From the NCBI GenBank assembly GCA_027624955.1, contig JAQBTG010000041.1, forward strand, positions 1-32,799: a DNA stretch of 32,799 bases, written 5' to 3'. Origin of the DNA: Pseudomonadota bacterium. GTDB lineage: Bacteria > Pseudomonadota > Alphaproteobacteria > UBA828. The translations under genes were made by a program, and so were the position numbers. Below are positions 7,274-17,160 of this stretch, piece after piece; position 1 is the stretch's first letter, and every line of letters starts with the position of its first letter. Under the pieces are notes generated by a model. The model ran no database searches, was not told where the DNA came from, and was given only the letters and a program-made list of their open reading frames with translations.

Positions 7274-8413
7274 TCAGCCGGCGCGGTGCAAAACGCCGCC
7301 GCTTTGTGCTTGGCGCACACCAGTGGTTTCCGGCAGGCTCAAAAACGCTCCGTTCAGCGACCGCACCGCTAAGTATGCGAAGGCTTCCGCTTCCAGCGCG
7401 TCTCCCCGCCAGCCTACCCTTTCCACTGACTCGACCGCGATTTCGGTTCGCTCGGAAAGTGCCGCCAACAAGCAAGCATTATGCCTTCCACCGCCAGTAA
7501 CCAGCAGGCGCCGGGCCTTAGCAGGACATAAATCGAGCCCCAATGCCACCGCCTGGGCGGTGAAAGCCACCAGCGTCGCCGCTCCGTCGGCATCAGATAG
7601 TGACGAAAGAGCGGCGCAGTCAAAGGCGTTGCGGTCAAGCGACTTGGGCGGCGGCGCCGAAAAATAGCGATCGCCCAAAAGTATTTTGAGCGCCGCCTCG
7701 TCGACGCGCCCCCGCGCCGCAAGGGCCCCGTCGCGGTCAAATGGCGCGCCGGTACGAGAGAACAGCCAATCGTCGATCAAGGCACATCCCGGGCCGGTGT
7801 CAAAAGCACGCAGGGCGTTATCTTTGCCAATCCACGTAATGTTGGCCACCCCGCCCAAATTCAGAATCGCTACCGGCAGTGCGAGTGCTGTTTTGGTGGT
7901 CCGTGCCAATGCTCGATGATAGAGGGGCACCAGTGGCGCCCCCTGCCCTCCGGCGGCAACATCAGCCGTGCGGAAATCATTCACCACATCGATTGCAAGA
8001 CGTCGCGCCAACAGCGCGCCGTCACCCAATTGACGGGTTACGCCATGCGACGGGTCGTGCCAAATGGTATGACCATGAAAGCCGACCACGCGTATCTTCC
8101 CGGCGCCGTATCCGGCCTCAGCCATCAACGATTTTGCGGCCGCGGCATGAGCCTCCGTCAGTGCCGCCTCCACTTCACCCGCTTCATCGCTCTTGCCTTC
8201 GATTAGCCTACGCAATGCCTGGCTCAGACTGGCATCGTAGGGAACCGTCAGCCACGGGCCAAAATCGAATACTTGCTCGCCATCGGTCCGAATTAGAGCC
8301 GCATCAATGCCATCAAGCGACGTCCCACTCATCAAGCCCAATGCGTAAACCGGCACTAGACCGGCTCGATCTTCGTCCAATATTCCGATCCCGCCTGCAT
8401 TCAATTCGGCCAT
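7274..8413 (-). CDS. anmK: Anhydro-N-acetylmuramic acid kinase
   Basis: AnmK cleaves and phosphorylates 1,6-anhydro-MurNAc, a product of peptidoglycan turnover, to MurNAc-6-phosphate for recycling. The 379 residues show LGLMSGTSLDGIDAAL (phosphate-binding loop), NLGGVANIT, FDTGPGCALIDDW with the catalytic acid, and LLVTGGGRHN near the C terminus. Length and order are normal. The ATG at 8413 is followed by a short leader before the conserved region. It is convergent with the hydrolase gene (7 bp between stops) and divergent from tyrS, an arrangement common in this class of bacteria. Confidence 0.95.
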   Translation of the reverse strand: MAELNAGGIGILDEDRAGLVPVYALGLMSGTSLDGIDAALIRTDGEQVFDFGPWLTVPYDASLSQALRRLIEGKSDEAGEVEAALTEAHAAAAKSLMAEAGYGAGKIRVVGFHGHTIWHDPSHGVTRQLGDGALLARRLAIDVVNDFRTADVAAGGQGAPLVPLYHRALARTTKTALALPVAILNLGGVANITWIGKDNALRAFDTGPGCALIDDWLFSRTGAPFDRDGALAARGRVDEAALKILLGDRYFSAPPPKSLDRNAFDCAALSSLSDADGAATLVAFTAQAVALGLDLCPAKARRLLVTGGGRHNACLLAALSERTEIAVESVERVGWRGDALEAEAFAYLAVRSLNGAFLSLPETTGVRQAQSGGVLHRAG

Positions 8414-8535
8414 AGCCTCATCAAAGTTGATTGTGACAGCTGATGGCCACAGTTAATTGTCCAAGCACGTGGGCCGTGTTACATCACGGCGACCTGCTCA
8501 TCCAGGCTTCTTTCGAATACGGACCACCGCTAGCC

Positions 8536-9789
8536 ATGCCCGAATATCGTTCTGAATTTATGCGCGTGCTGCATGAGCGCGGATTTGTGCATCAATGTAC
8601 AGATGATAGGGCACTTGATGCCCTCGCCGCAGACGGCTCGATCACCGGTTACATCGGCTTCGATTGCACCGCCAACAGCCTGCATGTCGGCAGTCTGGTT
8701 CAGATCATGATGTTGCGCTGGCTGCAACGTTGCGGCCACAGACCGATTGTCTTGATGGGCGGCGGCACAACCAAGATTGGCGACCCCTCGGGCCGAGACG
8801 CCTCGCGGCAAATGCTTAGCGACGCGCAAATCACCGCGAACAAAACTGGCATTCAAGGTTGTTTCGCGCGCTTCCTGACGTTCGGCGACGCGCGCGGTGA
8901 CGCCATCATGGTGGACAATGCGGAATGGCTCGAAGGGCTCGAATATGTCCCGTTCCTGCGCGATATCGGTAGCCATTTTTCATTGAATCGGATGCTTAAA
9001 TTCGATTCGGTACGCTTGCGCCTGGAGCGGGAGCAACCGCTGACATTTCTCGAATTCAACTACATGATCCTGCAAGCCTATGATTTCATGGAATTATCCC
9101 GGCGTGAAAACTGCGTACTTCAAATGGGCGGCTCAGATCAATGGGGTAATATTGTAAGTGGTATCGAATTGGCCCGCAGAATCGATTCCGCGTCGCTGTT
9201 TGGCGTGACGACTCCATTAATCACGCTTGCCTCTGGAGAAAAAATGGGCAAGACCGCGCAGGGCGCGGTTTGGATCGATGAATCGAGATTAAGCTCTTAT
9301 GATTATTGGCAGTTCTGGAGAAATACCGACGATAGGGACGTATGCCAATTTCTCCGTCTATTCAGTGAATTGCCGCTCGAGGAAATTAAGCGATTTGAAT
9401 CCGTCGCCGGAGAAGAACTAAACGAAGCAAAAAAGCTGCTGGCCAACCTCGCCACCGAAATGTGCCATGGCAAAGATGCCGCTCTGGCGGCGGCGAAAAC
9501 CGCGCGCGATACATTCGAAGCCGGCGGCGGCGGCGGCGGATTGCCCGAAGTCAGCGTTTCCAAAGTGGATCTGACCGTGGGAATTCCCGCCTTTCAATTC
9601 GTGCACGATGCCGGATTGTGCGAATCGCGCGGTGAGGCACGGCGCCTGATCAGAGGTGGCGGTGTGCGCTTAAACGACAATGTGATTTCCGAAGAGGATT
9701 TCGCCGTATCGCTGTTAAGCTGCAACGCGGACGGCCTGATTAAGCTTTCAGCCGGCAAGAAACGCCACATTTTGGTTCGGCCGAGCTAG
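8536..9789 (+). CDS. tyrS: Tyrosyl-tRNA synthetase
   Basis: TyrS charges tRNA-Tyr. The class I signatures are SLHVGSLVQ (HIGH-like) and EKMGKTAQGAVW (KMSKS-like), with QMGGSDQWGNI for tyrosine binding between them. The S4 RNA-binding domain closes the protein (ESRGEARRLIRGGGVRLND). I use the ATG at 8536 because the family begins within a few residues of YRSEFMRVLHERGF; an in-frame ATG at 8443 would add 31 unrelated residues and nearly abut the divergent anmK. The protein is then 417 residues, the usual size. A glycine run (GGGGGG) near residue 335 lies in the linker before S4. Confidence 0.95.
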   Translation: MPEYRSEFMRVLHERGFVHQCTDDRALDALAADGSITGYIGFDCTANSLHVGSLVQIMMLRWLQRCGHRPIVLMGGGTTKIGDPSGRDASRQMLSDAQITANKTGIQGCFARFLTFGDARGDAIMVDNAEWLEGLEYVPFLRDIGSHFSLNRMLKFDSVRLRLEREQPLTFLEFNYMILQAYDFMELSRRENCVLQMGGSDQWGNIVSGIELARRIDSASLFGVTTPLITLASGEKMGKTAQGAVWIDESRLSSYDYWQFWRNTDDRDVCQFLRLFSELPLEEIKRFESVAGEELNEAKKLLANLATEMCHGKDAALAAAKTARDTFEAGGGGGGLPEVSVSKVDLTVGIPAFQFVHDAGLCESRGEARRLIRGGGVRLNDNVISEEDFAVSLLSCNADGLIKLSAGKKRHILVRPS

Positions 9790-9905
9790 CGACCTCTGGC
9801 AAGAGCGACTTACGCCACAGCCGACAACGATGCCGCAGGCCGTCTAAAACTGGTCCGCCCGAAGAAATTTACATTTGCGCTGCTAGCCTGTTCAAAATAG
9901 CTCGA

Positions 9906-10265
9906 TTACTCCGGACGCCAGGGCTCATAATCTCCTGTCGCCTTGTCGCGTTTGCCGCCCTCCAATAGATGGCCGGGCGGGCGGAAAGCGGCTGAAGTGC
10001 CGGTCAGATTCGGCAAATGAGGTTTTTCCCAAGATTTCACTGCGACGGGCTTTTCGGCGGGCGTTTCCGCGACAATATGGTGCAACCATCCGTGCCATGA
10101 TGGCGGAACGCTCGATGCGTCGTCGTCATCATTATACAACACCCAGCGCCGTTCGCGCCGGCCCTCCCGCCTGCGTTTCTCACGAAAATAACGATTGGCA
10201 AACTCGTCCCTGCCGACAAATTCACCCCTAAACATAGTGAATAACCGGGTCCCGATGGTAGCCAT
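9906..10265 (-). CDS. NADH dehydrogenase accessory subunit NDUFA12-like
   Basis: A 119-residue homologue of the mitochondrial complex I subunit NDUFA12 (17.2 kDa), which alphaproteobacterial complex I also carries. Diagnostic parts are GEFVGRDEFANRYFRE, RRERRWVLYNDD and PPSWHGWLHHI, followed by a proline-rich tail with KPHLPNLTGT and YEPWRPE. The ATG at 10265 has GGAG eight bases upstream; the frame stays open for 31 more codons upstream, but these are not family-like. It sits apart from the nuo operon, as is usual for this gene, and is convergent with tyrS. Confidence 0.9.
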   Translation of the reverse strand: MATIGTRLFTMFRGEFVGRDEFANRYFREKRRREGRRERRWVLYNDDDDASSVPPSWHGWLHHIVAETPAEKPVAVKSWEKPHLPNLTGTSAAFRPPGHLLEGGKRDKATGDYEPWRPE

Positions 10266-10579
10266 GCAAAGTTCTCCATCCGCACAATCGATCGCCCGGC
10301 AACTCTGGCGTGCGATCTTGCAATTTCGTCGTGTTCGACGCGGTCGAGATTTATGCACGCTGCGTGGTGCACAGTCCAGGACTCTGATCCAGAAGAAATT
10401 TTTCGGCGCCGCATCGGGGGGGAAACTTAAAAAAAACTTCTCTGAATCAGGCGCCGAGCCCGGTTACAGTTTAGATTTTACTTTAAAACCGTTCCACACC
10501 TATATTAATTATATTAGTAATGACAACAATTTAAGCCATTGAATATATTGTATATTATTCACTATTACTTGTTAACATT

Positions 10580-10600
10580 TTAACCACAGTTTTATCCACA
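10580..10600 (+). promoter_or_regulatory. Paired DnaA boxes upstream of nrdJ
   Basis: TTATCCACA at 10592-10600 matches the DnaA consensus exactly, and TTAACCACA at 10580-10588 differs at one position, 12 bp away in the same orientation. In E. coli nrdAB, DnaA boxes upstream of the promoter tie dNTP synthesis to replication initiation. The same role is likely here, but an origin function is not excluded. Confidence 0.6.
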
Positions 10601-10691
10601 GGTTACTCGACACACCATGTAGTGTTGTCAAAATCACTAACCCCAAAATGTTGTTGCCATCCGAATTTGAACGGCGTAACGTGGCTTTCCG

Positions 10692-10734
10692 TCGAGATGT
10701 TGTGTTGCAAACCTATATAGCCACAACATCTCGA
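10692..10734. repeat. 13-bp perfect inverted repeat upstream of nrdJ
   Basis: TCGAGATGTTGTG at 10692-10704 is repeated in inverted form at 10722-10734, with 17 bases between, including CTATATAG. It lies about 100 bp upstream of the nrdJ start. It could be a protein-binding operator or, if transcribed, a stable leader hairpin. No T-run follows, so it is not a simple terminator. Confidence 0.9.
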
Positions 10735-10835
10735 AGTATTTGAACCGAAAGGGTTTATTCGACCTAGATCGGAAAACCGGATCGGAGTGAAACAATGGTT
10801 GATAGTTGGCGAAAGTTTGTTGGGGGGGCGAGGTT

Positions 10836-13800
10836 ATGCGCATAGAGCGGGTCTTCACTGTTGACGGCCAATCGCCGTACAACGACGTCGAATTTCGCAA
10901 GACGAAGAGCGAAATTCGGCATCCCGATGGCTCTATCGTCTTCGCACAGAATGACATTGAAGTGCCGAGCGCATGGTCGCAAGTAGCGTGCGATGTGTTG
11001 GCACAGAAGTATTTTCGCAAGGCGGGAGTGCCGAGCCACATACGCCCGGTTGAGGAAGAAAGCGTTCCGCGCTGGCTGTGGCGCTGCGAGGCCGACGACG
11101 CGGCGCTTGAAAGTGTAAATCTTTCTGAGCGCGATACTGGAGAAACCTCCGCCAAGCAGGTGTTTGACCGCCTGGCCGGCACTTGGGCCTATTGGGGCTG
11201 GAAAGCAGGCTATTTCGACGCCGAATCCGATGCCCGCGCCTTTTATGACGAAAGCCGCTTTATGCTGAGCCGGCAAATGTGCGCGCCGAATTCGCCGCAA
11301 TGGTTCAACACCGGCTTGCATTGGGCTTACGGCATCGATGGGCCAGCGCAGGGCCATTATTACGTTGACTTCGAAACCGGCGAGACCAAACCCTCTCTTT
11401 CGGCCTATGCTCACCCGCAGCCGCATGCGTGCTTCATTCAGAGTATCCAAGACGATCTCGTCAATGAAGGCGGCATCATGGACCTTTGGGTGCGCGAGGC
11501 GCGCCTCTTCAAATACGGCTCGGGAACAGGCACTAATTTCTCGAATCTGCGTTCCGACGGCGAATCTTTAAGCGGTGGTGGCCGCTCTTCTGGCCTCATG
11601 AGCTTCCTAAAAATCGGCGATCGCGCGGCGGGAGCCATTAAATCGGGCGGTACCACGCGCCGGGCGGCCAAAATGGTGATTGTCGATATCGATCACCCAG
11701 ACGTCGAAAAATTCATTAACTGGAAAGTGGCGGAGGAGCAAAAGGTCGCCGCACTGGTCACTGGTTCGAAGCTTGCGAACAAGCATTTGAACGCCATTAT
11801 GCAGGCGTGCCGCTCTGGCGATGGAGACGCGCGTTTCGACCCCAAATTGAACGACGCGCTGCGCAAAGAAATTACCGCCGCGCGCAAATCAATGATTCCA
11901 GAAAACTACATCCACCGCGTCATCCGTTTGGCGCAACAGGACTACGATTCCATCGATTTTCAAATCTTTGACACGGATTGGCAGTCGGAAGCCTATGTGA
12001 CCGTGTCGGGGCAAAACTCCAACAACACCGTACGCGTGACCAACGCATTCTTAGAAAGCGTGCAGAGCGGCGGCGATTGGGAGTTGATCCGGCGCAAGGA
12101 CGGTAAAGTGGCGAAAACCGTCAAGGCGAGCGCGCTGTGGGATCAAATAGCTCTGGCTGCCTGGTCTTCAGCCGACCCGGGTGTGCAGTACGACGACACG
12201 ATTAATGAATGGCACACGTGCCCGGCGGATGGACGTATTAACGCGTCCAATCCTTGTTCGGAATATATGTTCCTGGACGATACTGCTTGCAACCTGGCCT
12301 CGCTAAACTTGCTTACTTTCCAAAACGAGGAAGGTCGCCTCAAGATCGCAGAATTCGAGCACGCGGTTCGGCTGTGGACGCTCACCTTGGAAATCTCCGT
12401 CCTGATGGCACAATTTCCGTCGCGCGAGATTGCCCAACGGTCCTATGATTACCGCACCCTGGGCCTCGGGTTCGCCAATATCGGCGGATATTTAATGTCG
12501 AGCGGCATCCCCTACGACAGCCCGCGTGGCCGAGCCATCTGTGGTGCCATCAGCGCGCTCATGTCTGGCACCGCCTATGCGACATCCGCCGAAATGGCAG
12601 GGGAATTCGGCGCCTTTCCACGCTTTGAGGCTAATCGCGAGGATATGCTGCGCGTCATCCGCAATCATCGCCGTGCGTCGCTAAGTCACTCAGAAAGCTA
12701 CGAAAGGCTTTCGGTCTCGCCCGCGCCGCTCGATCTCGCCAATTTAGCCGACGATGCGTTGGCCGCCGCCGCAAGGAATTCCTGGGACAAAGCCATAGAG
12801 CTCGGCGAAGCGAATGGCTTCCGCAATGCCCAGGTCAGCGTTATCGCGCCGACTGGCACCATCGGCCTGATCATGGATTGCGACACCACTGGCATCGAGC
12901 CGGATTTCGCACTGGTCAAGCATAAGACGCTGGCTGGCGGAGGGTATTTCCGTATCATCAACCGTTCGGTGCCGCGCGCACTCGAAGTGCTGGGCTACAG
13001 TGATGAGGAATGCGACGAAATTGTGCGTTACGCCACGGGGAACGGCACTCTCGTTGGTTCGCCGGCGATCAATCACGACAACCTCGCCGAAATTGGTTTC
13101 TCAAAGTCGGTTTTAGACAGCTTGGAGCAGGCGCTTGGCACCGCGTTCGAGCTGCGCTTCGCATTCAATAAATGGACCCTGGGTGAAGAATTCTGCCTCA
13201 AGGTGTTGAATCTGACTGAAGCGCAGATCAATAATCCCATCTTCGATTTTCTGCCTGCTATGGGCTTCAGCGATGCTGATATCGCGGCAGCTAACCTGTA
13301 TTGTTGTGGTGCAATGACGCTCGAAGGAGCGCCGTATCTCAGAGATGAGGACCTCCCGGTATTTGATTGTGCCTCTCCGTGTGGCCGGTTCGGGACCCGC
13401 CACCTGACGGCGGAGAGCCACATCCGCATGATGGCGGCAAGCCAGCCTTTTATTTCCGGCGCGATCTCGAAAACGATCAATTTGCCGGCCGGTGCCACCG
13501 TCGAGGACTGCGCCAATGCCTATCTGCTTTCCTGGCGGCTCGGGCTCAAAGCCAACGCGGTTTACCGGGACGGCTCGAAATTGTCACAACCGCTTAGCGT
13601 CTTGGCGCTCGGCGACGAGTTAGATGGAGAGATTGAAGAACAACCCCAGACTGTGCGCACCGTCAAGGTAACCGAACGCATCGTCGAACAGGTGTTCTTG
13701 CATGAGGGCAAGAGGCGGCGCCTACCGGACCGTCGCAAGGGCTATACCCAGAAAGCGATCGTCGGCGGACACAAAATTTATCTTCGAACGGGCGAGTTTG

Positions 13801-14531
13801 AAGACGGCAATCTTGGGGAAATCTTCCTCGACATGCACAAGGAGGGCGCAGCCTTCCGCAGCCTGATGAACAACTTCGCCATCGCCATTTCTATCGGCCT
13901 CCAATATGGCGTGCCGCTTGAAGAATATACCGACGCCTTCACGTTCACCCGCTTCGAACCGGCGGGCTTGGTGCAGGGCAATGAAGCGATCAAGATGAGC
14001 ACGTCCATTCTTGATTACATATTCCGCGAATTGGCTATTTCCTACCTCGGACGCAGTGACCTGGCTCACGTGGAAGCGGCCGACCTGTTGCCGGATACAA
14101 TTGGCCGGGGTGAGTCTCAAAGCGACCAGCCCACCCATGGCGCGGATGCCTCCGGCGGCGGCGGCGGAGTGCAGGGTTTTGCCGCCGCGCTCAGCAGCAA
14201 CGGAACCAGTGCCGGCTACGTGCGCAGCAGTCTGATGGTGGTAAACGGCGGTTTCTCGACGAACGACGAGGCGTCCACCAGTCACCTTAGGACCGTTACC
14301 GACAATGGCGTGGAAGTAAAAGGCTTCACCAGTGGCGCGGCTGCGGCAGTAGCCGTCGATCCAGCGCATGAAACGGCGACGGAACACGATCTTGAGCTAG
14401 AACGGATTCGTCGGGCGCGTCTCAGAGGATATGAGGGCGAGGCCTGTGTCGAATGCGGTAATTTTACACTGGTGCGAAATGGCACCTGTATGAAATGTGA
14501 CACCTGTGGCTCCACCAGTGGTTGTTCCTGA
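10836..14531 (+). CDS. nrdJ: Class II (B12-dependent) ribonucleotide reductase
   Basis: NrdJ reduces ribonucleotides to deoxyribonucleotides with adenosylcobalamin as radical source, independent of oxygen. The 1231 residues carry [11 protein letters not shown] near residue 150, [14 protein letters not shown] with a catalytic cysteine near 474, [19 protein letters not shown] near 670, a TSCPD domain at about 970-1075, and a C-terminal zinc-ribbon-like CVECGNF...[14 protein letters not shown] that supplies the thiol-relay cysteines. This is the long alphaproteobacterial form. I use the ATG at 10836 with GAGG just upstream rather than the TTG at 10806. No other RNR gene is in the window. The gene is monocistronic: DnaA boxes precede it and a strong terminator follows. 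Confidence 0.96.
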   Translation: MRIERVFTVDGQSPYNDVEFRKTKSEIRHPDGSIVFAQNDIEVPSAWSQVACDVLAQKYFRKAGVPSHIRPVEEESVPRWLWRCEADDAALESVNLSERDTGETSAKQVFDRLAGTWAYWGWKAGYFDAESDARAFYDESRFMLSRQMCAPNSPQWFNTGLHWAYGIDGPAQGHYYVDFETGETKPSLSAYAHPQPHACFIQSIQDDLVNEGGIMDLWVREARLFKYGSGTGTNFSNLRSDGESLSGGGRSSGLMSFLKIGDRAAGAIKSGGTTRRAAKMVIVDIDHPDVEKFINWKVAEEQKVAALVTGSKLANKHLNAIMQACRSGDGDARFDPKLNDALRKEITAARKSMIPENYIHRVIRLAQQDYDSIDFQIFDTDWQSEAYVTVSGQNSNNTVRVTNAFLESVQSGGDWELIRRKDGKVAKTVKASALWDQIALAAWSSADPGVQYDDTINEWHTCPADGRINASNPCSEYMFLDDTACNLASLNLLTFQNEEGRLKIAEFEHAVRLWTLTLEISVLMAQFPSREIAQRSYDYRTLGLGFANIGGYLMSSGIPYDSPRGRAICGAISALMSGTAYATSAEMAGEFGAFPRFEANREDMLRVIRNHRRASLSHSESYERLSVSPAPLDLANLADDALAAAARNSWDKAIELGEANGFRNAQVSVIAPTGTIGLIMDCDTTGIEPDFALVKHKTLAGGGYFRIINRSVPRALEVLGYSDEECDEIVRYATGNGTLVGSPAINHDNLAEIGFSKSVLDSLEQALGTAFELRFAFNKWTLGEEFCLKVLNLTEAQINNPIFDFLPAMGFSDADIAAANLYCCGAMTLEGAPYLRDEDLPVFDCASPCGRFGTRHLTAESHIRMMAASQPFISGAISKTINLPAGATVEDCANAYLLSWRLGLKANAVYRDGSKLSQPLSVLALGDELDGEIEEQPQTVRTVKVTERIVEQVFLHEGKRRRLPDRRKGYTQKAIVGGHKIYLRTGEFEDGNLGEIFLDMHKEGAAFRSLMNNFAIAISIGLQYGVPLEEYTDAFTFTRFEPAGLVQGNEAIKMSTSILDYIFRELAISYLGRSDLAHVEAADLLPDTIGRGESQSDQPTHGADASGGGGGVQGFAAALSSNGTSAGYVRSSLMVVNGGFSTNDEASTSHLRTVTDNGVEVKGFTSGAAAAVAVDPAHETATEHDLELERIRRARLRGYEGEACVECGNFTLVRNGTCMKCDTCGSTSGCS

Positions 14532-14570
14532 CGGCCGTTTTTCTCCCGCGGCTAAGACCATTGGACCTTA

Positions 14571-14604
14571 TGGGGTGCGCGCAACGCGCACCCCATTTTT
14601 CTTT
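14571..14604 (+). terminator. Intrinsic terminator of nrdJ
   Basis: TGGGGTGCGCG and CGCGCACCCCA form an 11-bp stem with loop CAA (14571-14595), followed directly by TTTTTC and TTT. It starts 40 bp after the nrdJ stop. Confidence 0.93.
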
Positions 14605-14649
14605 GTGCTAACTTATGGTGTCGAAGCTTAGCCCAAGTCGGGAGACTCC

Positions 14650-15357
14650 ATGCAGATTGGTGAATTTTCCGCTCTTACATTCGATTGCTACGGAACATTG
14701 GTGGATTGGGAGCGCGGCATGCTCACGGCTTTGGCACCGTGGCATGAGCGGTCCGGTTTAGGGATGGATCATAGCGTTTTGCTGGCCGCCTATGGCCGCC
14801 ATGAAACGGTGATACAGCAAGAACAACCGGGGCTGCCCTACCGTGACGTCGTAGCAAACGTACTTGGGCGGATCGCTAACGAATTCGATAGGCCGGCACA
14901 CCAAGACGAAATGCAGCTTTTCGGCAATTCCGTCGGTCTGTGGCCGCCTTTTCCGGATAGCCGAGATGGGCTCGCCTATCTAGGTCAACATTTCAAGCTT
15001 GTGGCTATCACGAATGTCGACAACGCTTCCTTCGCTCGTACGCACCAATTACTCGGCGAGCCTTTTCACGCGATCGTCACCGCGGAAGATGTAGGTAGCT
15101 ATAAACCGGCGCTAGAGAATTTTCATTTCGCCTTCGAGCGCCTCTCAGAATTGGGAGTGGCCCGCAGCAAAATCCTCCATGTGGCTCAAAGTCTTTATCA
15201 CGATATTGCGCCGGCTCGGGCGCTGGGCCTCGCCAATGTGTGGGTCGATCGGCAAACCGAGTACGGTGCTGGCATGACGCCGCCAACCGACGCGCAGCCG
15301 GATCTGCGGGTGACCAGTTTGAACGAATTGGTCGCTGTTCACCGCGCCAAATGCTAG
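14650..15357 (+). CDS. HAD-superfamily hydrolase, haloacid dehalogenase type II-like
   Basis: A 235-residue protein of the type II haloacid dehalogenase group. Motif I is LTFDCYGTLVDW (nucleophile Asp), motif II AITNVDN, motif III GSYKPALENF and motif IV ILHVAQSLYHDIAPARALG. The helical cap lies between motifs I and II, as expected for subclass C1. The ATG at 14650 has GGGAG six bases upstream. The cyclase gene begins 6 bp after the stop, so the two are probably co-transcribed. True dehalogenase activity is uncertain, because many members act on phosphorylated metabolites. Confidence 0.9.
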   Translation: MQIGEFSALTFDCYGTLVDWERGMLTALAPWHERSGLGMDHSVLLAAYGRHETVIQQEQPGLPYRDVVANVLGRIANEFDRPAHQDEMQLFGNSVGLWPPFPDSRDGLAYLGQHFKLVAITNVDNASFARTHQLLGEPFHAIVTAEDVGSYKPALENFHFAFERLSELGVARSKILHVAQSLYHDIAPARALGLANVWVDRQTEYGAGMTPPTDAQPDLRVTSLNELVAVHRAKC

Positions 15358-15363
15358 TTCGTC

Positions 15364-17160
15364 ATGCGTCAGAATTACGTACTTGATTATCATTTCGACC
15401 ATTCGCCGGAGGTGATGTGGCCGCTCATGATAGATTCACCACGCTCCAATGAGGCGACCGGCTTCCCGCGTCATCAAGTAACGCAAACTCCCCGCCCGGA
15501 TGGTTCTGTCGAACGCATTGCCCGCGGGAAGTTCGGCCCGTTTCAATCCGAGTGGGAAGAATTTCCGTGGGAGTGGGTGGCACAGCACAAAATGCGCAAC
15601 ATCAGGCGCTTTCGTAAGGGCGTATTCGATAATATCACCGCGTCATTCGAACTGACACCGGAAGGCAACGGATGTCATGTACATGCCGAACTCTCCATGG
15701 AGAGCAGCAATCTGTTCGGCACGCTTTTTTTACTCTTCGGCGGAGGCGCAAAAATCGCCCACAAGGTCGAGACATATATCACCGCCAACACCGCCTTCAT
15801 GTTGGACAACGGACCACTGCCAGCCGCACTCGCAGGCGACAAAATTTCTGCCGCCATGCGAGCCCGCTTGACGCAACTCGTCGTAGAGATCGAAGGCGGC
15901 CCCTATGGACATAATTTAGCGCGCCTGCTGGCTGAATTTATTGCCACCGGAGGCGATGTTGATATGAACCGCATCCGCCCGCTGGAGCTCGCACAGCGTT
16001 GGGATGCAGAACCGCGCAAGACTATAGAGTTGTGCCTGGAAGCTGTTCGGGTTGGCATTCTTGGCATGCGATGGGATCTTATCTGCCCGCGTTGCCGGGG
16101 CGGTGAAGGCGCCATACCGGACCTGGCATCTTTGCCCGACGGTATCCACTGCCCGTCCTGCAACATTGATTATCAACGTGACTTCTCGGCCAATGTAGAG
16201 CTGAGCTTTCACCCCGCGCCGGCCATTCGCCCGATAAACCCGGATGAGAATTTTTGCCTCATGAGTCCGGCTCATACGCCACACGTCATGCTGCAGAAAA
16301 TTTTGGAACCAGGCGAAAGTGCTGAGTTGGACATCGATATTGCGCCCGGCGCTTACGACATTCGCACGCTCGAGCCAGGCGGCATGGTGGAAGTTGATTA
16401 TGAAGGCGGCGGTTTCCCCGAAGTAATCTCCGGCGATGACGAAATGCGAGCCGGCGATAGGGCGGCCCCCGGCAAAGCAAAACTGCGCAATGAAAGTAAG
16501 AAACGCCTCACCCTTCTTATCGAACGCCGCGACTGGCTCAATAACATCGTCACTGCAGATAAAGTTACGGCGCTCCAGGCGTTTCGCGACTTATGCGGCA
16601 ATCAGGTTTTGCGGGCCGGCGACGATGCTGCGATCGGGCATATCGCCTTGATGTTTTCAGATTTGCGCAGCTCGACCGCGCTTTACAATCGCATCGGCGA
16701 CGGGCCGGCTTATCATTTGGTACGCGAACATTTCTCCTTTCTTGCTGACGAAGTGCGCGAGCATAACGGCGCCATCATCAAGACCATCGGCGATGCCGTA
16801 ATGGCGGCGTTTGGCGAACCAGCCGATGCCGTGCGCGCCATGCTATCAATACAAAACCATATAGCCGCCTTCAACGCATCGCAGGAAGAAGGCGAACTTG
16901 TTATTAAGCTCGGCGCCCATGCCGGCAGAACGATTGCCGTCAATTTGAATGGCCGCCTCGATTATTTCGGAGCAACAGTCAATCTCGCGGCGCGATTGCA
17001 GCAGCTGAGCGAAGGCGGCGATGTCGTCCTCTCCGAATCCCTTGCCGGCGACCCCGCAGTCGGGACTCTCCTTGCAGGCATGCAATTCGAAGTGGGAGCT
17101 GCGCATTTGAAAGGATTCGACAAACCGGTCGCCTACACCCGCCTACGTTCCGTGGCCTAG
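15364..17160 (+). CDS. Adenylate/guanylate cyclase with DUF5939-like N terminus
   Basis: A 598-residue soluble multidomain protein. Residues 1-140 resemble an SRPBCC/START-like fold. A Cys4 pair, CPRC near 241-244 and CPSC near 262-265, suggests a zinc ribbon. The class III cyclase domain begins near 425 with LMFSDLRSST and TIGDAVMAAFG, which supply the two metal-binding aspartates; K of KTIGD recognises the base, and VNLAARL supplies the transition-state Asn and Arg. The residue that is usually Asp/Thr/Ser in GDxVN is Ala here (GATVN), so ATP versus GTP preference is uncertain. No membrane segment is visible. It follows the HAD gene by 6 bp and has no obvious ribosome site of its own. Confidence 0.92.
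   Translation: MRQNYVLDYHFDHSPEVMWPLMIDSPRSNEATGFPRHQVTQTPRPDGSVERIARGKFGPFQSEWEEFPWEWVAQHKMRNIRRFRKGVFDNITASFELTPEGNGCHVHAELSMESSNLFGTLFLLFGGGAKIAHKVETYITANTAFMLDNGPLPAALAGDKISAAMRARLTQLVVEIEGGPYGHNLARLLAEFIATGGDVDMNRIRPLELAQRWDAEPRKTIELCLEAVRVGILGMRWDLICPRCRGGEGAIPDLASLPDGIHCPSCNIDYQRDFSANVELSFHPAPAIRPINPDENFCLMSPAHTPHVMLQKILEPGESAELDIDIAPGAYDIRTLEPGGMVEVDYEGGGFPEVISGDDEMRAGDRAAPGKAKLRNESKKRLTLLIERRDWLNNIVTADKVTALQAFRDLCGNQVLRAGDDAAIGHIALMFSDLRSSTALYNRIGDGPAYHLVREHFSFLADEVREHNGAIIKTIGDAVMAAFGEPADAVRAMLSIQNHIAAFNASQEEGELVIKLGAHAGRTIAVNLNGRLDYFGATVNLAARLQQLSEGGDVVLSESLAGDPAVGTLLAGMQFEVGAAHLKGFDKPVAYTRLRSVA

Larger units (their letters stand above)
10266..10835. other. 570-bp AT-rich region between NDUFA12 and nrdJ
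   Basis: No gene is supported here. About 10,480-10,590 is strongly AT-rich. It contains a perfect DnaA box (10592-10600), two near-matches (10580-10588 and 10351-10359) and a 13-bp inverted repeat (10692-10734). It must hold the promoters of both divergent genes. A poly-G run at 10415-10422 is followed by an A-rich run. Confidence 0.6.

Noticed and set aside
10195-10542. Plus-strand frame between NDUFA12 and nrdJ
   Set aside because: It overlaps the start of the NDUFA12 gene, has no family pattern and crosses the AT-rich regulatory tract.
10571-10584. CtrA-type site (TTAA repeats) upstream of nrdJ
   Set aside because: The two TTAA units are 4 bp apart, whereas the CtrA consensus needs 7 bp.
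10610-10626. NrdR box upstream of nrdJ
   Set aside because: ACACCATGTAGTGT is partly palindromic but matches the 16-bp NrdR consensus at only about 11 positions, and no second box follows at the usual spacing.
10620-10835. Cobalamin riboswitch upstream of nrdJ
   Set aside because: No B12-box consensus or the expected multi-stem layout is visible; only a single inverted repeat is present.
13722-14387. Long minus-strand frame inside nrdJ
   Set aside because: Antisense to the conserved reductase reading frame, with no recognisable protein features.
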